DNA from: Paenibacillus_AB hodogayensis
GTDB lineage: Bacteria > Bacillota > Bacilli > Paenibacillales > NBRC-103111
Length of the DNA stretch: 64,000 nt
Reading direction: 5' to 3'
Assembly: GCF_039536325.1 (NCBI RefSeq)
Contig: NZ_BAAAYO010000006.1
Span: 124,001 to 188,000 of the forward strand
In this document: positions 7,979 to 15,287 of the stretch, piece after piece
How the letters are laid out: each line of letters starts with the position of its first letter
Numbering within the stretch: position 1 is the stretch's first letter
Notes under the pieces: model-generated
The model's database searches: none
What the model was told of the DNA's origin: nothing
What the model saw: only the letters and a program-made list of their open reading frames with translations
Position numbers and translations under genes: made by a program

Positions 7979-8620
7979 TTATCCGTTCGCCGAAAGGCCG
8001 GGCACGGGCAGCTCGTTCCCGCCCGTCGCTTCGCGGTAGCCGTAAGCGAGCAGCAGCGCCGTCTCGTGCCATTGAAGCCGCTCCAGCAGACTTACAGCCT
8101 GCGGGTCCCGTTCTCGCGTTACTTGCCGCTCCACGGCGTCCACAAACCGGCGCGGGTCCCATGCGCGCGCCTCCGCAAGCGCGGTCAGCTCGTCCCGACT
8201 GCGGACGGCTCCTCCGGGCAGCGCCGTTTCCGCCGAGCTTTTCAATAGCCCGACCGCGATCCGGTGCAGGTCAGCATAGAGCGGATGGTCGCCGGCGCGG
8301 GCGAACCAGTATTTCGCGTTTCCGTAGTCGCCCTCCATCCGGTGCATGATGCCGTGCCACAAGCTGCCCGTGGGCGTCTCGATATGCTGCGAGATCGCAT
8401 GCGAGACGTCCAGGCTGTCGTTCCACAAATGCAGGCCCGCCCAAAAAGCCAGCGCCTCGTCGCCCCTCTTTCCCTTCGCCGTGCCGGACCGCCCTACGGC
8501 AGCCCTGGCCTGTGCGATGGCGTCGTCGAGCTCCGCGCTCCATACGCCGCCGACGGGCTTCAGCCGCTGAAGCGGTCTCCGCTCCGCCAGCCGCTGCACG
8601 AGGCTTATCGTTTGCTCCAT
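7979..8620 (-). CDS. Conserved-looking protein of unknown function
   Basis: About 213 residues starting at MEQTISLVQRLAE; the frame is open to 8665 but the start is chosen for spacing to GAGAGGGG. The core has a striking polar/aromatic segment (SLWHGIMHRMEGDYGNAKYW) with His, Glu, Asp and Trp residues that could be a helical binding or catalytic motif, preceded by AFWAGLHLWNDSLDVSH. There is no signal peptide, membrane segment or cysteine cluster. I cannot name the family. The cysteine dioxygenase gene follows after about 100 bases on the same strand with no obvious terminator between them. Confidence 0.65.
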   Translation of the reverse strand: MEQTISLVQRLAERRPLQRLKPVGGVWSAELDDAIAQARAAVGRSGTAKGKRGDEALAFWAGLHLWNDSLDVSHAISQHIETPTGSLWHGIMHRMEGDYGNAKYWFARAGDHPLYADLHRIAVGLLKSSAETALPGGAVRSRDELTALAEARAWDPRRFVDAVERQVTRERDPQAVSLLERLQWHETALLLAYGYREATGGNELPVPGLSANG

Positions 8621-8655
8621 CCCGTCCATCCCCTCTCCATTTCCGTTTTGGCTCC

Positions 8656-8664
8656 AGTATAGCA
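8656..8664 (-). promoter_or_regulatory. Extended -10 element upstream of the unknown gene
   Basis: On the minus strand TGCTATACT is an extended -10 (TGnTATACT) about 35 bases before the start codon. No good -35 is visible. Confidence 0.4.
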
Positions 8665-8716
8665 TAGCGCCTTTATGGACCTTCCCGCCGAATCAGATGC
8701 GGCTCGCGCCCGGCAC

Positions 8717-8757
8717 AAGACAAACAGGCGGCGCCCCGTCCAGCGGGCACCGCCTGT
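8717..8757 (-). terminator. Terminator after the SDR operon
   Basis: ACAGGCGG / CCGCCTGT arms, with further inner pairing of CCC to GGG, are followed on the minus strand by TTGTCTTG. It lies 20 bases past the SDR stop codon. Confidence 0.65.
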
Positions 8758-8776
8758 CCCTATCGTCGACGACTGA

Positions 8777-9565
8777 CTACAAGGCACGCACCATGCCCCC
8801 GTCGACCAAAACCGCCTGCCCGGTGACGTACGTATTGGCGAACGAGCCGAGGTAAACGATCGTCTTGGCGAATTCCTCGGCCGTGCCATACCGTCCGAGC
8901 GGAATTTGCGCCGCAAGCCGCGAGCGCACCTGCTCCTCGGTCGAGCCCGTCTGCTCCGCCGCGCGGCTGTCCAGTTCGCGGATGCGGTCCGTCTCGATGC
9001 AGCCGGGACCAACCGTGTTGACCAGGATCGCGTCCTTGCCCAGCTCCGCGGACAAGCTCTTGGTCAGCGCATAAACGCCTGCGCGAAAGACGTTCGACAA
9101 AATCAGATCGGGAATAGGCTGCTTGACCGATACCGAGGTCAGATTGACGATCCGTCCGCCCCCCTGCAGCCGCATATGAGGCAGCGCCTCGCGGATCAGA
9201 CGGACGACGCTCATCAGGTTTTGCTGGAAGGCCGCCTCCCATGCGTCGTCTCCGAACTGGTCGAAGCCGCCTCCCGGCGGTCCGCCGGCATTCGTGACGA
9301 GCACGTCGAGACGACCGGTCCAACCGACCGCCGCGCGGATCACCCGTGCGGTATCTTCCTTGCGGCTGACGTCGGCTTGCACGGTCAGCGCTTCCTTTCC
9401 CGTCAGACTGGCGATATCCGCCTTCGCCTGCTCCAGATGCCCGGCATCGCGGCTGGCGATGACCACGTTGGCCCCTTCGCGCGCAAATTCGACAGCGCTC
9501 GCCTTGCCCAAGCCTTTGCTGCCTGCGGTTACGATGACCGTCCGGTCATGCAGCTGCAAGTCCAT
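8777..9565 (-). CDS. Atypical short-chain dehydrogenase/reductase-like protein lacking the YxxxK dyad
   Basis: A 262-residue Rossmann protein with an intact cofactor motif (TAGSKGLG, residues 13-20) and the NAGG segment, so NAD(P) binding is likely. Where SDRs carry Tyr-x-x-x-Lys, this protein reads Ser-Asn-Val-Phe-Arg (in ILSNVFRAGVYALTKSLS), so both the catalytic tyrosine and lysine are missing. A known SDR-like subgroup close to beta-ketoacyl reductases departs from the catalytic tetrad in this way. Its reaction, if any, is not established. It is the last gene of an operon, 12 bases after the ATPase gene. Loss of activity or a different chemistry are both possible. Confidence 0.85.
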   Translation of the reverse strand: MDLQLHDRTVIVTAGSKGLGKASAVEFAREGANVVIASRDAGHLEQAKADIASLTGKEALTVQADVSRKEDTARVIRAAVGWTGRLDVLVTNAGGPPGGGFDQFGDDAWEAAFQQNLMSVVRLIREALPHMRLQGGGRIVNLTSVSVKQPIPDLILSNVFRAGVYALTKSLSAELGKDAILVNTVGPGCIETDRIRELDSRAAEQTGSTEEQVRSRLAAQIPLGRYGTAEEFAKTIVYLGSFANTYVTGQAVLVDGGMVRAL

Positions 9566-9577
9566 ATCGCTCCGCTC

Positions 9578-10309
9578 CTAAAAGATCGTATTTTTTTCCT
9601 GCTGCGTCAGCTTGCGCGCCGGAATGTCCAGCACAAGTCTGCCTCCGGCCAATCCCCATATCCGCGAAGCGTTTCGCTCGGCCATCTCCAAATTTTGCAT
9701 GGCTGCGATGACGATCATGTCCTGCTCCTTGCACAGGGCGCGCAAATCCTGCAGCACCTTCGTGGCCGACTCGGGGTCCAGCCCCTTCGTAGGCTCGTCC
9801 GCGAGGATGACCTTGGCGCCCTGAGCCAGCGCTCTCGCAATCGCTACGCGCTGCTGCTCGCCGCCGCTCAGCTTCTCGGCGGGCAGCATCTTCGCCTTGT
9901 CCAGCAGGCCGACCCGTTCCAGATAGTCCATCGCCCGTATATGCTCGTCCGTCGATATCGTTCCCGTCAGCTTGCGCCACAGCGGCAGTTGGTAAAAACG
10001 GCCGCTGAACACGTTTTTGAGCGCATTTTTGCGCGGATTCAGCGCAGGCCGTTCCTCCATGAACGCCCAATCTTTGCGCAGACTGAACTTGTCCGACCAT
10101 TTGGAGCCGGACAGCTCCGTCCCATCGATAATAAGCTGCCCTTCGGTCCACTTTTGCTGGAGCGCCATGCAGCTCAGCAGCGTCGACTTCCCGCTCCCGC
10201 TCGCCCCGATCAATACGACGAACTCGCCTTTATCGACCTGAAAGCTTACCTTGGACAGTATCGTTTGACCGTCGATCAATGTTTTCGTTAAGTTGCGTAC
10301 GATGATCAT
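9578..10309 (-). CDS. ABC transporter ATP-binding protein, PhnC-like, no permease nearby
   Basis: A 243-residue ABC ATPase. Walker A is GASGSGKS (35-42), the signature is LSGGEQQRVAIARAL, and Walker B is VILADEP followed by TKGLDPESA. The segment PLWRKLTG after the Q-loop region resembles phosphonate importers of the PhnC group. No binding protein or permease gene is adjacent, so transport of phosphonate is only a family resemblance. It sits between the MEKHLA-domain gene (8 bases upstream) and the atypical SDR gene (12 bases downstream), all on one strand. Its ribosome binding site (AAGGAG) is inside the end of the upstream gene. Confidence 0.85.
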   Translation of the reverse strand: MIIVRNLTKTLIDGQTILSKVSFQVDKGEFVVLIGASGSGKSTLLSCMALQQKWTEGQLIIDGTELSGSKWSDKFSLRKDWAFMEERPALNPRKNALKNVFSGRFYQLPLWRKLTGTISTDEHIRAMDYLERVGLLDKAKMLPAEKLSGGEQQRVAIARALAQGAKVILADEPTKGLDPESATKVLQDLRALCKEQDMIVIAAMQNLEMAERNASRIWGLAGGRLVLDIPARKLTQQEKNTIF

Positions 10310-10316
10310 TCCCGTA

Positions 10317-10859
10317 TCAGGACTCCTTTTGCCTCGGCGACTGCCGTTCGTTTGCCGGATGAAGGCATTTCCCGTCTATTATACCATGATTGGCTTCATC
10401 AAGTCCGGTCCAGCCGGAGAATGTTGCCGCTTGTCCGGCGTATCGCCCCTCTGCGTCGGTCAAATTCCAGACCGTCGCATTCTCGATGCGGAACCGCCGG
10501 CCCGTAAGGGCAATGCGAACCCCTGCATAGCGATCCGAATAGCCATGCAGGCGAACCTGCTCCAGCAGCCGTTCCCGCCCCTCGCGCAGCATCGGCTCCG
10601 CCGTCAGCCGCGACGGCATCGACGTAAACGTGTCCCGGTCGGTTTCCCATAAGGCAAGCGCCAGCCTGTTTCCGTAGTTGAGCACCGGGTCGCTCTCCGT
10701 CCCGTGCGACAAAATGACGAACGGCGCTTCGTCCAGCTGCTCCGCCAGCGGCTCGTCCGGCACGACCGCCAGCAGCTCGCGCCCCGTCGTCTTCCGGTAG
10801 CTGTCAAGAAGCAGGCGAGCGTGTTCCTCCCCATTGTCGTTCCGATGATGATCCTCCAT
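10317..10859 (-). CDS. MEKHLA domain protein
   Basis: A 180-residue protein consisting of a MEKHLA domain, a PAS-related fold also found at the end of plant HD-ZIP III factors and in bacteria and algae. Typical parts are VILSHGTESDPVLNYGNRLA, a Trp/Asp/Phe stretch ALWETDRDTF, and the terminal FRIENATVWNLTDAEGRY. PAS-like folds sense ligands or redox state, but this one has no output domain. It is first in an operon with a PhnC-like ATPase and an atypical SDR. The ATG follows GGAGGGAG at 7 bases. A TATGAT -10 element (10881-10886, minus strand) lies just upstream. Confidence 0.8.
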   Translation of the reverse strand: MEDHHRNDNGEEHARLLLDSYRKTTGRELLAVVPDEPLAEQLDEAPFVILSHGTESDPVLNYGNRLALALWETDRDTFTSMPSRLTAEPMLREGRERLLEQVRLHGYSDRYAGVRIALTGRRFRIENATVWNLTDAEGRYAGQAATFSGWTGLDEANHGIIDGKCLHPANERQSPRQKES

Positions 10860-11011
10860 GCGCGCACTCCCTCCGCCTCTATCATAGCAAAGAAAAGCGC
10901 CTGCGGAAACGAAACCGGCAGCGCTTTCGCACTTTTGCGCCGAAAGCCGATTAGACGGCTCCCTTTACGGGTAAAGATGCATAAATACAACAGTCTAAAG
11001 GAGGAACCGCT

Positions 11012-11206
11012 ATGCCTTGGACCAAGGACGATTATCCCGATTCGCTAAAGCACTTTATGGCCCCGATCCGTCACAAGGCGATCGAGATCGCCAACGCCCT
11101 GCTCGAGGACGGCTACGGGGAAAGCCGGGCCATCTCGATCGCCACTGCCCAAGCCAAGGAATGGGGCGAGAACCGGCATATGCGCATCCGCAAAAAAGGA
11201 CACTGA
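11012..11206 (+). CDS. YdaT-like small protein
   Basis: A 64-residue basic/acidic protein starting PWTKDDYPDSLKHFMAPIRH and containing AIEIANALLEDGYGESRAIS, very like the N-terminal part of Bacillus YdaT. It is shorter than Bacillus YdaT and lacks an acidic tail. The function is unknown; in Bacillus the relative is a general-stress gene (recalled, not shown here). The ATG follows AAAGGAGG at 7 bases. A weak hairpin follows at 11275-11300. Confidence 0.8.
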   Translation: MPWTKDDYPDSLKHFMAPIRHKAIEIANALLEDGYGESRAISIATAQAKEWGENRHMRIRKKGH

Positions 11207-11272
11207 CGGTGCGCGCGGCAACAAATGCCGCAGCTGCTGTCCCCAAGCAGAAGTTTGTCAGAGCCATAAGCA

Positions 11273-11303
11273 AAACCGCCCGCCCCCTTAAGGGACGGAC
11301 GGC
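11273..11303 (+). terminator. Possible weak terminator hairpin
   Basis: CCGCCCGCCCC / GGGACGGACGG arms pair at 9 of 11 positions around TTAA. The hairpin is followed by a poor T-run (CTAATTTG). Confidence 0.35.
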
Positions 11304-11455
11304 TAATTTGACGCATATCCAGCGATCATTATGGTGAAAATGGCATGCATTCCGTGAGCGCTTCTTCTATTAAAGGAATCCCTGAATTCGCGATCAGGAA
11401 ACCGGATCAGTTCCTCTATGAAATGGGAACTATTAGAATTGAACAATACTCCATC

Positions 11456-12436
11456 CTACTTCCGCTGCTCATAAATGCCCTTCACAATTTCCTCGATACT
11501 CGGTTCCTTGATCTGGAGATCGATTACGCGGTTTTTCTCGGTCAGCTTCTGAATAACCTCGGTGACCGGAATCGCTTCTTTTTGGAACAACACCGTCTTG
11601 CGAATACCCTCGTCCTTGTACAGCGTCAGTCGGGGATCGTCGAGCTGAAACGCCTCCGTCTCCAGATCGACCGTAATGAGATGGCCGCCGGTGTGCTCCT
11701 GTTTGAAAGCCGCGAGCGAGCCGTCATAAATGATGCGGCCGTGATCGATCATGATGATCCGGTTGCAAATCTGCTCGATATCGTCCATATCGTGGGTCGT
11801 GAGCATCAACGTAATGTTTTTCTCTTTGTTGATCTCGCGGATGAACGTGCGGATTTTCGTTTTGGCGATAATGTCCAGACCGATCGTCGGCTCGTCCAGA
11901 TAGACGACTTGCGGATCATGCAGCAGGGCGACGGCCAAGTTGGCCCTCATCTTTTGTCCCAGACTCAGTTGGCGGACGGGCCGGGTCAGAAACTCCTGCA
12001 TTTCCAGCAGTTCCACGTAAAAATCGACATTATGTTTGTAGCGGCGCTCCTCGATCTTATACATTTTCTTGTACAGATCAAACGTATCCTCCATCGCCAA
12101 ATCCCAGTACAGCTGGGAGCGCTGTCCGAATACGACGCCCATGCGCATCGCATTGCGCCTGCGCTCGCGGTACGGTACGATGCCGCCCACCTCGATCGTA
12201 CCGCCGGTCGGCTGCAAAATACCGGAAAGCATCTTGATCGTCGTCGATTTGCCCGCTCCGTTCGGTCCGATATAGGCAACAAGCTCCCCTTGGCCGATTG
12301 TAAAATTAACATCCTGCACCGCCTGTTTGATCGACTGCTCCCGTCTGACTAGCGATTTGAGCGAAGGCAGGAATCCTTTAGCTTTGTTGTAGACGACAAA
12401 CTCCTTCGAGACTTGCTTCACCTCGATAAACGCCAC
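11456..12436 (-). CDS. ABC-2 type exporter ATP-binding protein
   Basis: A 326-residue ATPase of the family that pairs with two ABC-2 permeases (COG4586 type). Walker A is GPNGAGKST, the signature is LSLGQKMRANLAVALLHDP, Walker B is VVYLDEP, and the H-loop is LTTHDMDDIE. A C-terminal extension of about 80 residues (ITVDLETEAFQLDD onward) is usual for this group. The start is GTG after GGGGGAA. It is the last gene of a three-gene operon, 15 bases after the second permease gene. The exported substrate is unknown. Confidence 0.9.
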   Translation of the reverse strand: MAFIEVKQVSKEFVVYNKAKGFLPSLKSLVRREQSIKQAVQDVNFTIGQGELVAYIGPNGAGKSTTIKMLSGILQPTGGTIEVGGIVPYRERRRNAMRMGVVFGQRSQLYWDLAMEDTFDLYKKMYKIEERRYKHNVDFYVELLEMQEFLTRPVRQLSLGQKMRANLAVALLHDPQVVYLDEPTIGLDIIAKTKIRTFIREINKEKNITLMLTTHDMDDIEQICNRIIMIDHGRIIYDGSLAAFKQEHTGGHLITVDLETEAFQLDDPRLTLYKDEGIRKTVLFQKEAIPVTEVIQKLTEKNRVIDLQIKEPSIEEIVKGIYEQRK

Positions 12437-12451
12437 TTTGTTTCCCCCACT

Positions 12452-13243
12452 CTACGAGCCTGTACTCTTGTAGTGCCTTATCCCCAGCTGCCAAAACCCG
12501 TAAGCGCCGATAAGGAGCACCAGCCCCACGACCGGCGTCAAATACTGAAAGACCGGATGAAAAAATAAAAAGTCCGATTTGCCGAGGAAATATTGAGCCG
12601 GGTAAAAATTGACAAACGCATAAGGGAGCACCAGCGTCAACACCACCTGCACGCCCGCGTGGTAGATGGAAATCGGGTAGCGGATAAACCCCCGCAGATC
12701 GAACACAAAGCCGCTAATCGCCTGATTTTGCACCATCCAGAATACCGGAACCGACGTGTACAGAAAAGCCGAAGCCTGAATCATCGCTCCGCCGGCGACG
12801 ACAAGCACCAGATAACAAGCGCTCACCCATGTAAATGTAAGATCCAGCCGTTGATAGCACAGCACGAGGATGAAGATCGACACGGCAATATGACTGGCAT
12901 ACTGGTAAGCGAAACGATGACCGATCATATACAGCAGCGGATTCATCGGTTTGGTCAGCACTTCGTCAAAGCTCCCGCTCTGCACCATGCTCGGCAGTTG
13001 GAATGCCGTGCTGTATACAAAGCTGCCGGCGATCGAGTAAGAAAGCAAATTCAAAGCATATAAGAACAACACCTCATAGGGCAGCCAGCCGTTGATCGTC
13101 TGAAACTGGCTGATCACTATCCACAGCACGACAAACTCCGCCATGTAGGAAGCAGCCTGACAGATGCCCTGCAAAAAAAAGGCGCCCCGGTATTCCAGCA
13201 TCGCCTTCATCTTAAGGCGAACAAAGGCAGCATACAGCGCCAA
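12452..13243 (-). CDS. ABC-2 family permease (second permease of the exporter)
   Basis: A 263-residue membrane protein with about six hydrophobic segments (for example ASYMAEFVVLWIVISQF and VVGLVLLIGAYGFWQLGI), matching the ABC-2 permeases of COG3694/DUF990 type. It should form the transmembrane half of the exporter with the protein encoded just upstream. The start is TTG, 6 bases after the upstream stop codon. Its ribosome binding site (GGGAGGGTGA) overlaps that stop, suggesting translational coupling. Confidence 0.88.
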   Translation of the reverse strand: MALYAAFVRLKMKAMLEYRGAFFLQGICQAASYMAEFVVLWIVISQFQTINGWLPYEVLFLYALNLLSYSIAGSFVYSTAFQLPSMVQSGSFDEVLTKPMNPLLYMIGHRFAYQYASHIAVSIFILVLCYQRLDLTFTWVSACYLVLVVAGGAMIQASAFLYTSVPVFWMVQNQAISGFVFDLRGFIRYPISIYHAGVQVVLTLVLPYAFVNFYPAQYFLGKSDFLFFHPVFQYLTPVVGLVLLIGAYGFWQLGIRHYKSTGS

Positions 13244-13249
13244 ACGGCT

Positions 13250-14044
13250 TCACCCTCCCTGAATAATGACTTTCTTCTGCACTTGCCGCCATACCGCTTT
13301 CTCCAGAAGCAGCAAGACAAAAATCCAGACCAATTGCATAGCGGCCACCTGTACACTCGCCGCAAGCGTCGTCTTGCCCAGAAAGATAGCAAGCGGCTCG
13401 AAGGAGATAAAGCGAAAGGGCAGCAGCATCGCCAGCTTGTACAACAGATCGGGGTAAAACCACAGCGGCACGACGGAACCGGCGAACAGTTCCATCAAGG
13501 CGCTCAGCATCCAGTTCGTATACATCGAAGTTTTCAGCCAAAACACTAATAAACCGACTACATAATGAATTTGATAAACGAGCCACATCCCGAACAGCAG
13601 CGTAAGCGCAAACATCGCCCATTGCCACGGCTCGTCCGGCCAACGAAACTGCAAGAACAGCACACTGATTACACAAACCGGAATAATATGAAAAACCGCG
13701 CTGTACAGATTTTCACCCATCTGCTCCGAAATCAAATAATACTTCAGGCTGACCGGCCGGATAAAATCGGTGGCGATTGTCCCGTCCTCGAAGCGCTGGG
13801 CCAATTTGTTGCCGATATTGGAGCGCGTCATGGACAGCACAACCATATTGATTACCACAAACGCCGTCATGTCCTCCAGCGTCGTTCCTTTGACGACCTG
13901 CCCCTCGCCCAGCAGCGCCGTCCACAGGCTGATCAAAATGGACAGGCGCAAGATCGAACTGATGATATAAAAATAGGAGTTGGCTCGATAGACGAACCGC
14001 TGTCGGAACGACTTCTCAGCAAAGCTGACGTATACGTTTTTCAG
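13250..14044 (-). CDS. ABC-2 family permease (first permease of the exporter), apparent CTG start
   Basis: A membrane protein of about 264 residues with six hydrophobic stretches, COG4587-like. Mature-looking sequence starts at KNVYVSFAEKSFRQRF. In-frame ATGs exist upstream (14131, 14098) but have no ribosome binding site and would add a Lys/Asn/Tyr-rich tail. A strong site GGGGGGTGAT sits directly before ATT and then CTG at 14042-14044; its spacing of 7 bases fits CTG initiation. The true start is therefore probably a non-canonical CTG. It is first in the operon, under the promoter at 14157-14185. Confidence 0.8.
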   Translation of the reverse strand: MKNVYVSFAEKSFRQRFVYRANSYFYIISSILRLSILISLWTALLGEGQVVKGTTLEDMTAFVVINMVVLSMTRSNIGNKLAQRFEDGTIATDFIRPVSLKYYLISEQMGENLYSAVFHIIPVCVISVLFLQFRWPDEPWQWAMFALTLLFGMWLVYQIHYVVGLLVFWLKTSMYTNWMLSALMELFAGSVVPLWFYPDLLYKLAMLLPFRFISFEPLAIFLGKTTLAASVQVAAMQLVWIFVLLLLEKAVWRQVQKKVIIQGG

Positions 14045-14075
14045 AATATCACCCCCCTTTTTATAGTAGTTTCTA

Positions 14076-14131
14076 TATGAATTTCTTTTTTGATTCATAT
14101 AAATAAATTTTTTATGAATCAATAGATTCAT
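14076..14131. promoter_or_regulatory. Array of ATGAAT/ATTCAT inverted half-sites in the leader of the ABC-2 operon
   Basis: Two perfect inverted repeats lie between promoter and gene. ATATGAAT (14076-14083) pairs with ATTCATAT (14093-14100), 9 bases apart. ATGAATC (14114-14120) pairs with GATTCAT (14125-14131), 4 bases apart. The stretch is much more AT-rich than its surroundings. These could be operator sites for a local regulator or RNA hairpins in the leader. Confidence 0.55.
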
Positions 14132-14156
14132 ACTAATAATATATTAACTTCATTTC

Positions 14157-14185
14157 ATATTAATGCCATAAAATACCTTTGTCAA
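14157..14185 (-). promoter_or_regulatory. Strong sigma-A promoter of the ABC-2 exporter operon
   Basis: On the minus strand TTGACA (14180-14185), a 17-base spacer and TAATAT (14157-14162). The spacing is ideal and the -35 perfect. The transcription start would fall near 14150, leaving a leader of about 100 bases. Confidence 0.8.
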
Positions 14186-14313
14186 ACCCTTTTTTATAGA
14201 TCAAAATCACCTGAATAGTTATTTTATGAACCAGATGTGGAGTTTTCAATCTCCCCTTCCCCGTGAAATCGATTTAAGATACTTGGCGTAGCGCGCTTAG
14301 CTGGCGCCCAAGA

Positions 14314-14342
14314 AAAAAAGCAGCCTGCTTGGCTGCTTTTTG
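14314..14342. terminator. Terminator after the ytkL-like gene
   Basis: AAAAGCAGCC / GGCTGCTTTT with a 5-base loop, flanked by As and Ts. It functions on the minus strand for the hydrolase gene that stops at 14360 and could work both ways. Confidence 0.85.
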
Positions 14343-14359
14343 GCTTACCTGATGGGTTA

Positions 14360-15043
14360 TCAGAGAGTGATCGTTTCTTTACTGGACATGACGTGGCAAG
14401 CAATATCGTGCTCGGCCAGCATGGCGGCGAACTTGCCAGCGTCCTGGCGTATCGGCGGAAACGTATTGTAATGAAGCGGAATCACCTGCTTGGCGCACAG
14501 CCAGCGGGCAGCGTACACCGCTTCCTCCGGCCCCATCGTAAAGTTGTCGCCGATCGGCAGCGCCGCCAGAGCAATCGGGTTCATCTCGCCGATCAGCTTC
14601 ATGTCGCTGTACAGGGACGTATCGCCAGCATGGAAAATCGTCTTGTCGCCCATCGTCAGCAGGATGCCCGCCGGCTGCCCGGCATACAAATACTGATCCC
14701 CTTCGCGCAAGGAAGATCCGTGAAACGCCTGCGTAAATTTGACGCGGAAACCGTCAAATGAATAGCTGCCGCCAATATTCATCGCATGCGCCTTCGCCCC
14801 CAGACGGATACAGTGCATAGCCAGCTCGAATACCGCCACGATCGGACAGTCGTTGCGCTTGGCGATCTCGATACTGTCTCCGAAATGGTCGTCATGCGCA
14901 TGCGTGAGCAGCACCGCGTCTGCTTCGATCTCGTCTGGCGATATGCCGGAGGCCGGATTGCCGGACAAAAAAGGGTCGATAATCACTTTCGTTCCGCCGT
15001 TCTCCACATACAAGCAGGAGTGGCCGTAATACGTAATGTTCAT
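14360..15043 (-). CDS. ytkL: UPF0173-family metal-dependent hydrolase (YtkL-like)
   Basis: A 227-residue metallo-beta-lactamase-fold hydrolase. It begins with MNITYYGHSCLYVE, where the family has its first histidine, then has the metal motif THAHDDHFGD (HxHxDH), a later AGDTSLYSD (bridging aspartate) and IPLHYNTF (last ligand histidine). This is the compact form without the C-terminal domain of RNases or glyoxalases. The physiological substrate is unknown. The ATG follows CGAGG at 8 bases. It is a single-gene unit with its own terminator. Confidence 0.92.
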   Translation of the reverse strand: MNITYYGHSCLYVENGGTKVIIDPFLSGNPASGISPDEIEADAVLLTHAHDDHFGDSIEIAKRNDCPIVAVFELAMHCIRLGAKAHAMNIGGSYSFDGFRVKFTQAFHGSSLREGDQYLYAGQPAGILLTMGDKTIFHAGDTSLYSDMKLIGEMNPIALAALPIGDNFTMGPEEAVYAARWLCAKQVIPLHYNTFPPIRQDAGKFAAMLAEHDIACHVMSSKETITL

Positions 15044-15136
15044 GTCGAAAACCTCGTTTCATCCATATAATGGGACACTCCTTTATTGTACCTAAAATGC
15101 CGCATCGAAGCCAACGCCATGCGGACGGGCGCAGCC

Positions 15137-15166
15137 AAAAAAGCCCCGCGGCGATAAGCGCACGGG
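15137..15166 (-). terminator. Terminator downstream of the DegT aminotransferase operon
   Basis: On the minus strand CCCCGTG / CGCGGGG forms a 7-bp stem followed by CTTTTTT. Confidence 0.7.
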
Positions 15167-15235
15167 GATCGGAAAATGGCAGACGCTCACACCGCCGGAG
15201 AGGCGGAACAAACGACGCATAGGATACAAACGCAC

Positions 15236-15274
15236 GCTAAGCGGCTCCCCCGCTTCGGGAAGGAGCCGCTTAGC
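15236..15274. terminator. Perfect 13-bp hairpin just after the DegT gene
   Basis: GCTAAGCGGCTCC and GGAGCCGCTTAGC are perfect inverse repeats 13 bases apart, 14 bases past the stop codon. There is no T-run, so it may stabilise the mRNA 3' end or work with the terminator 70 bases further on. Confidence 0.55.
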
Positions 15275-15287
15275 CGGACTAGACCGG

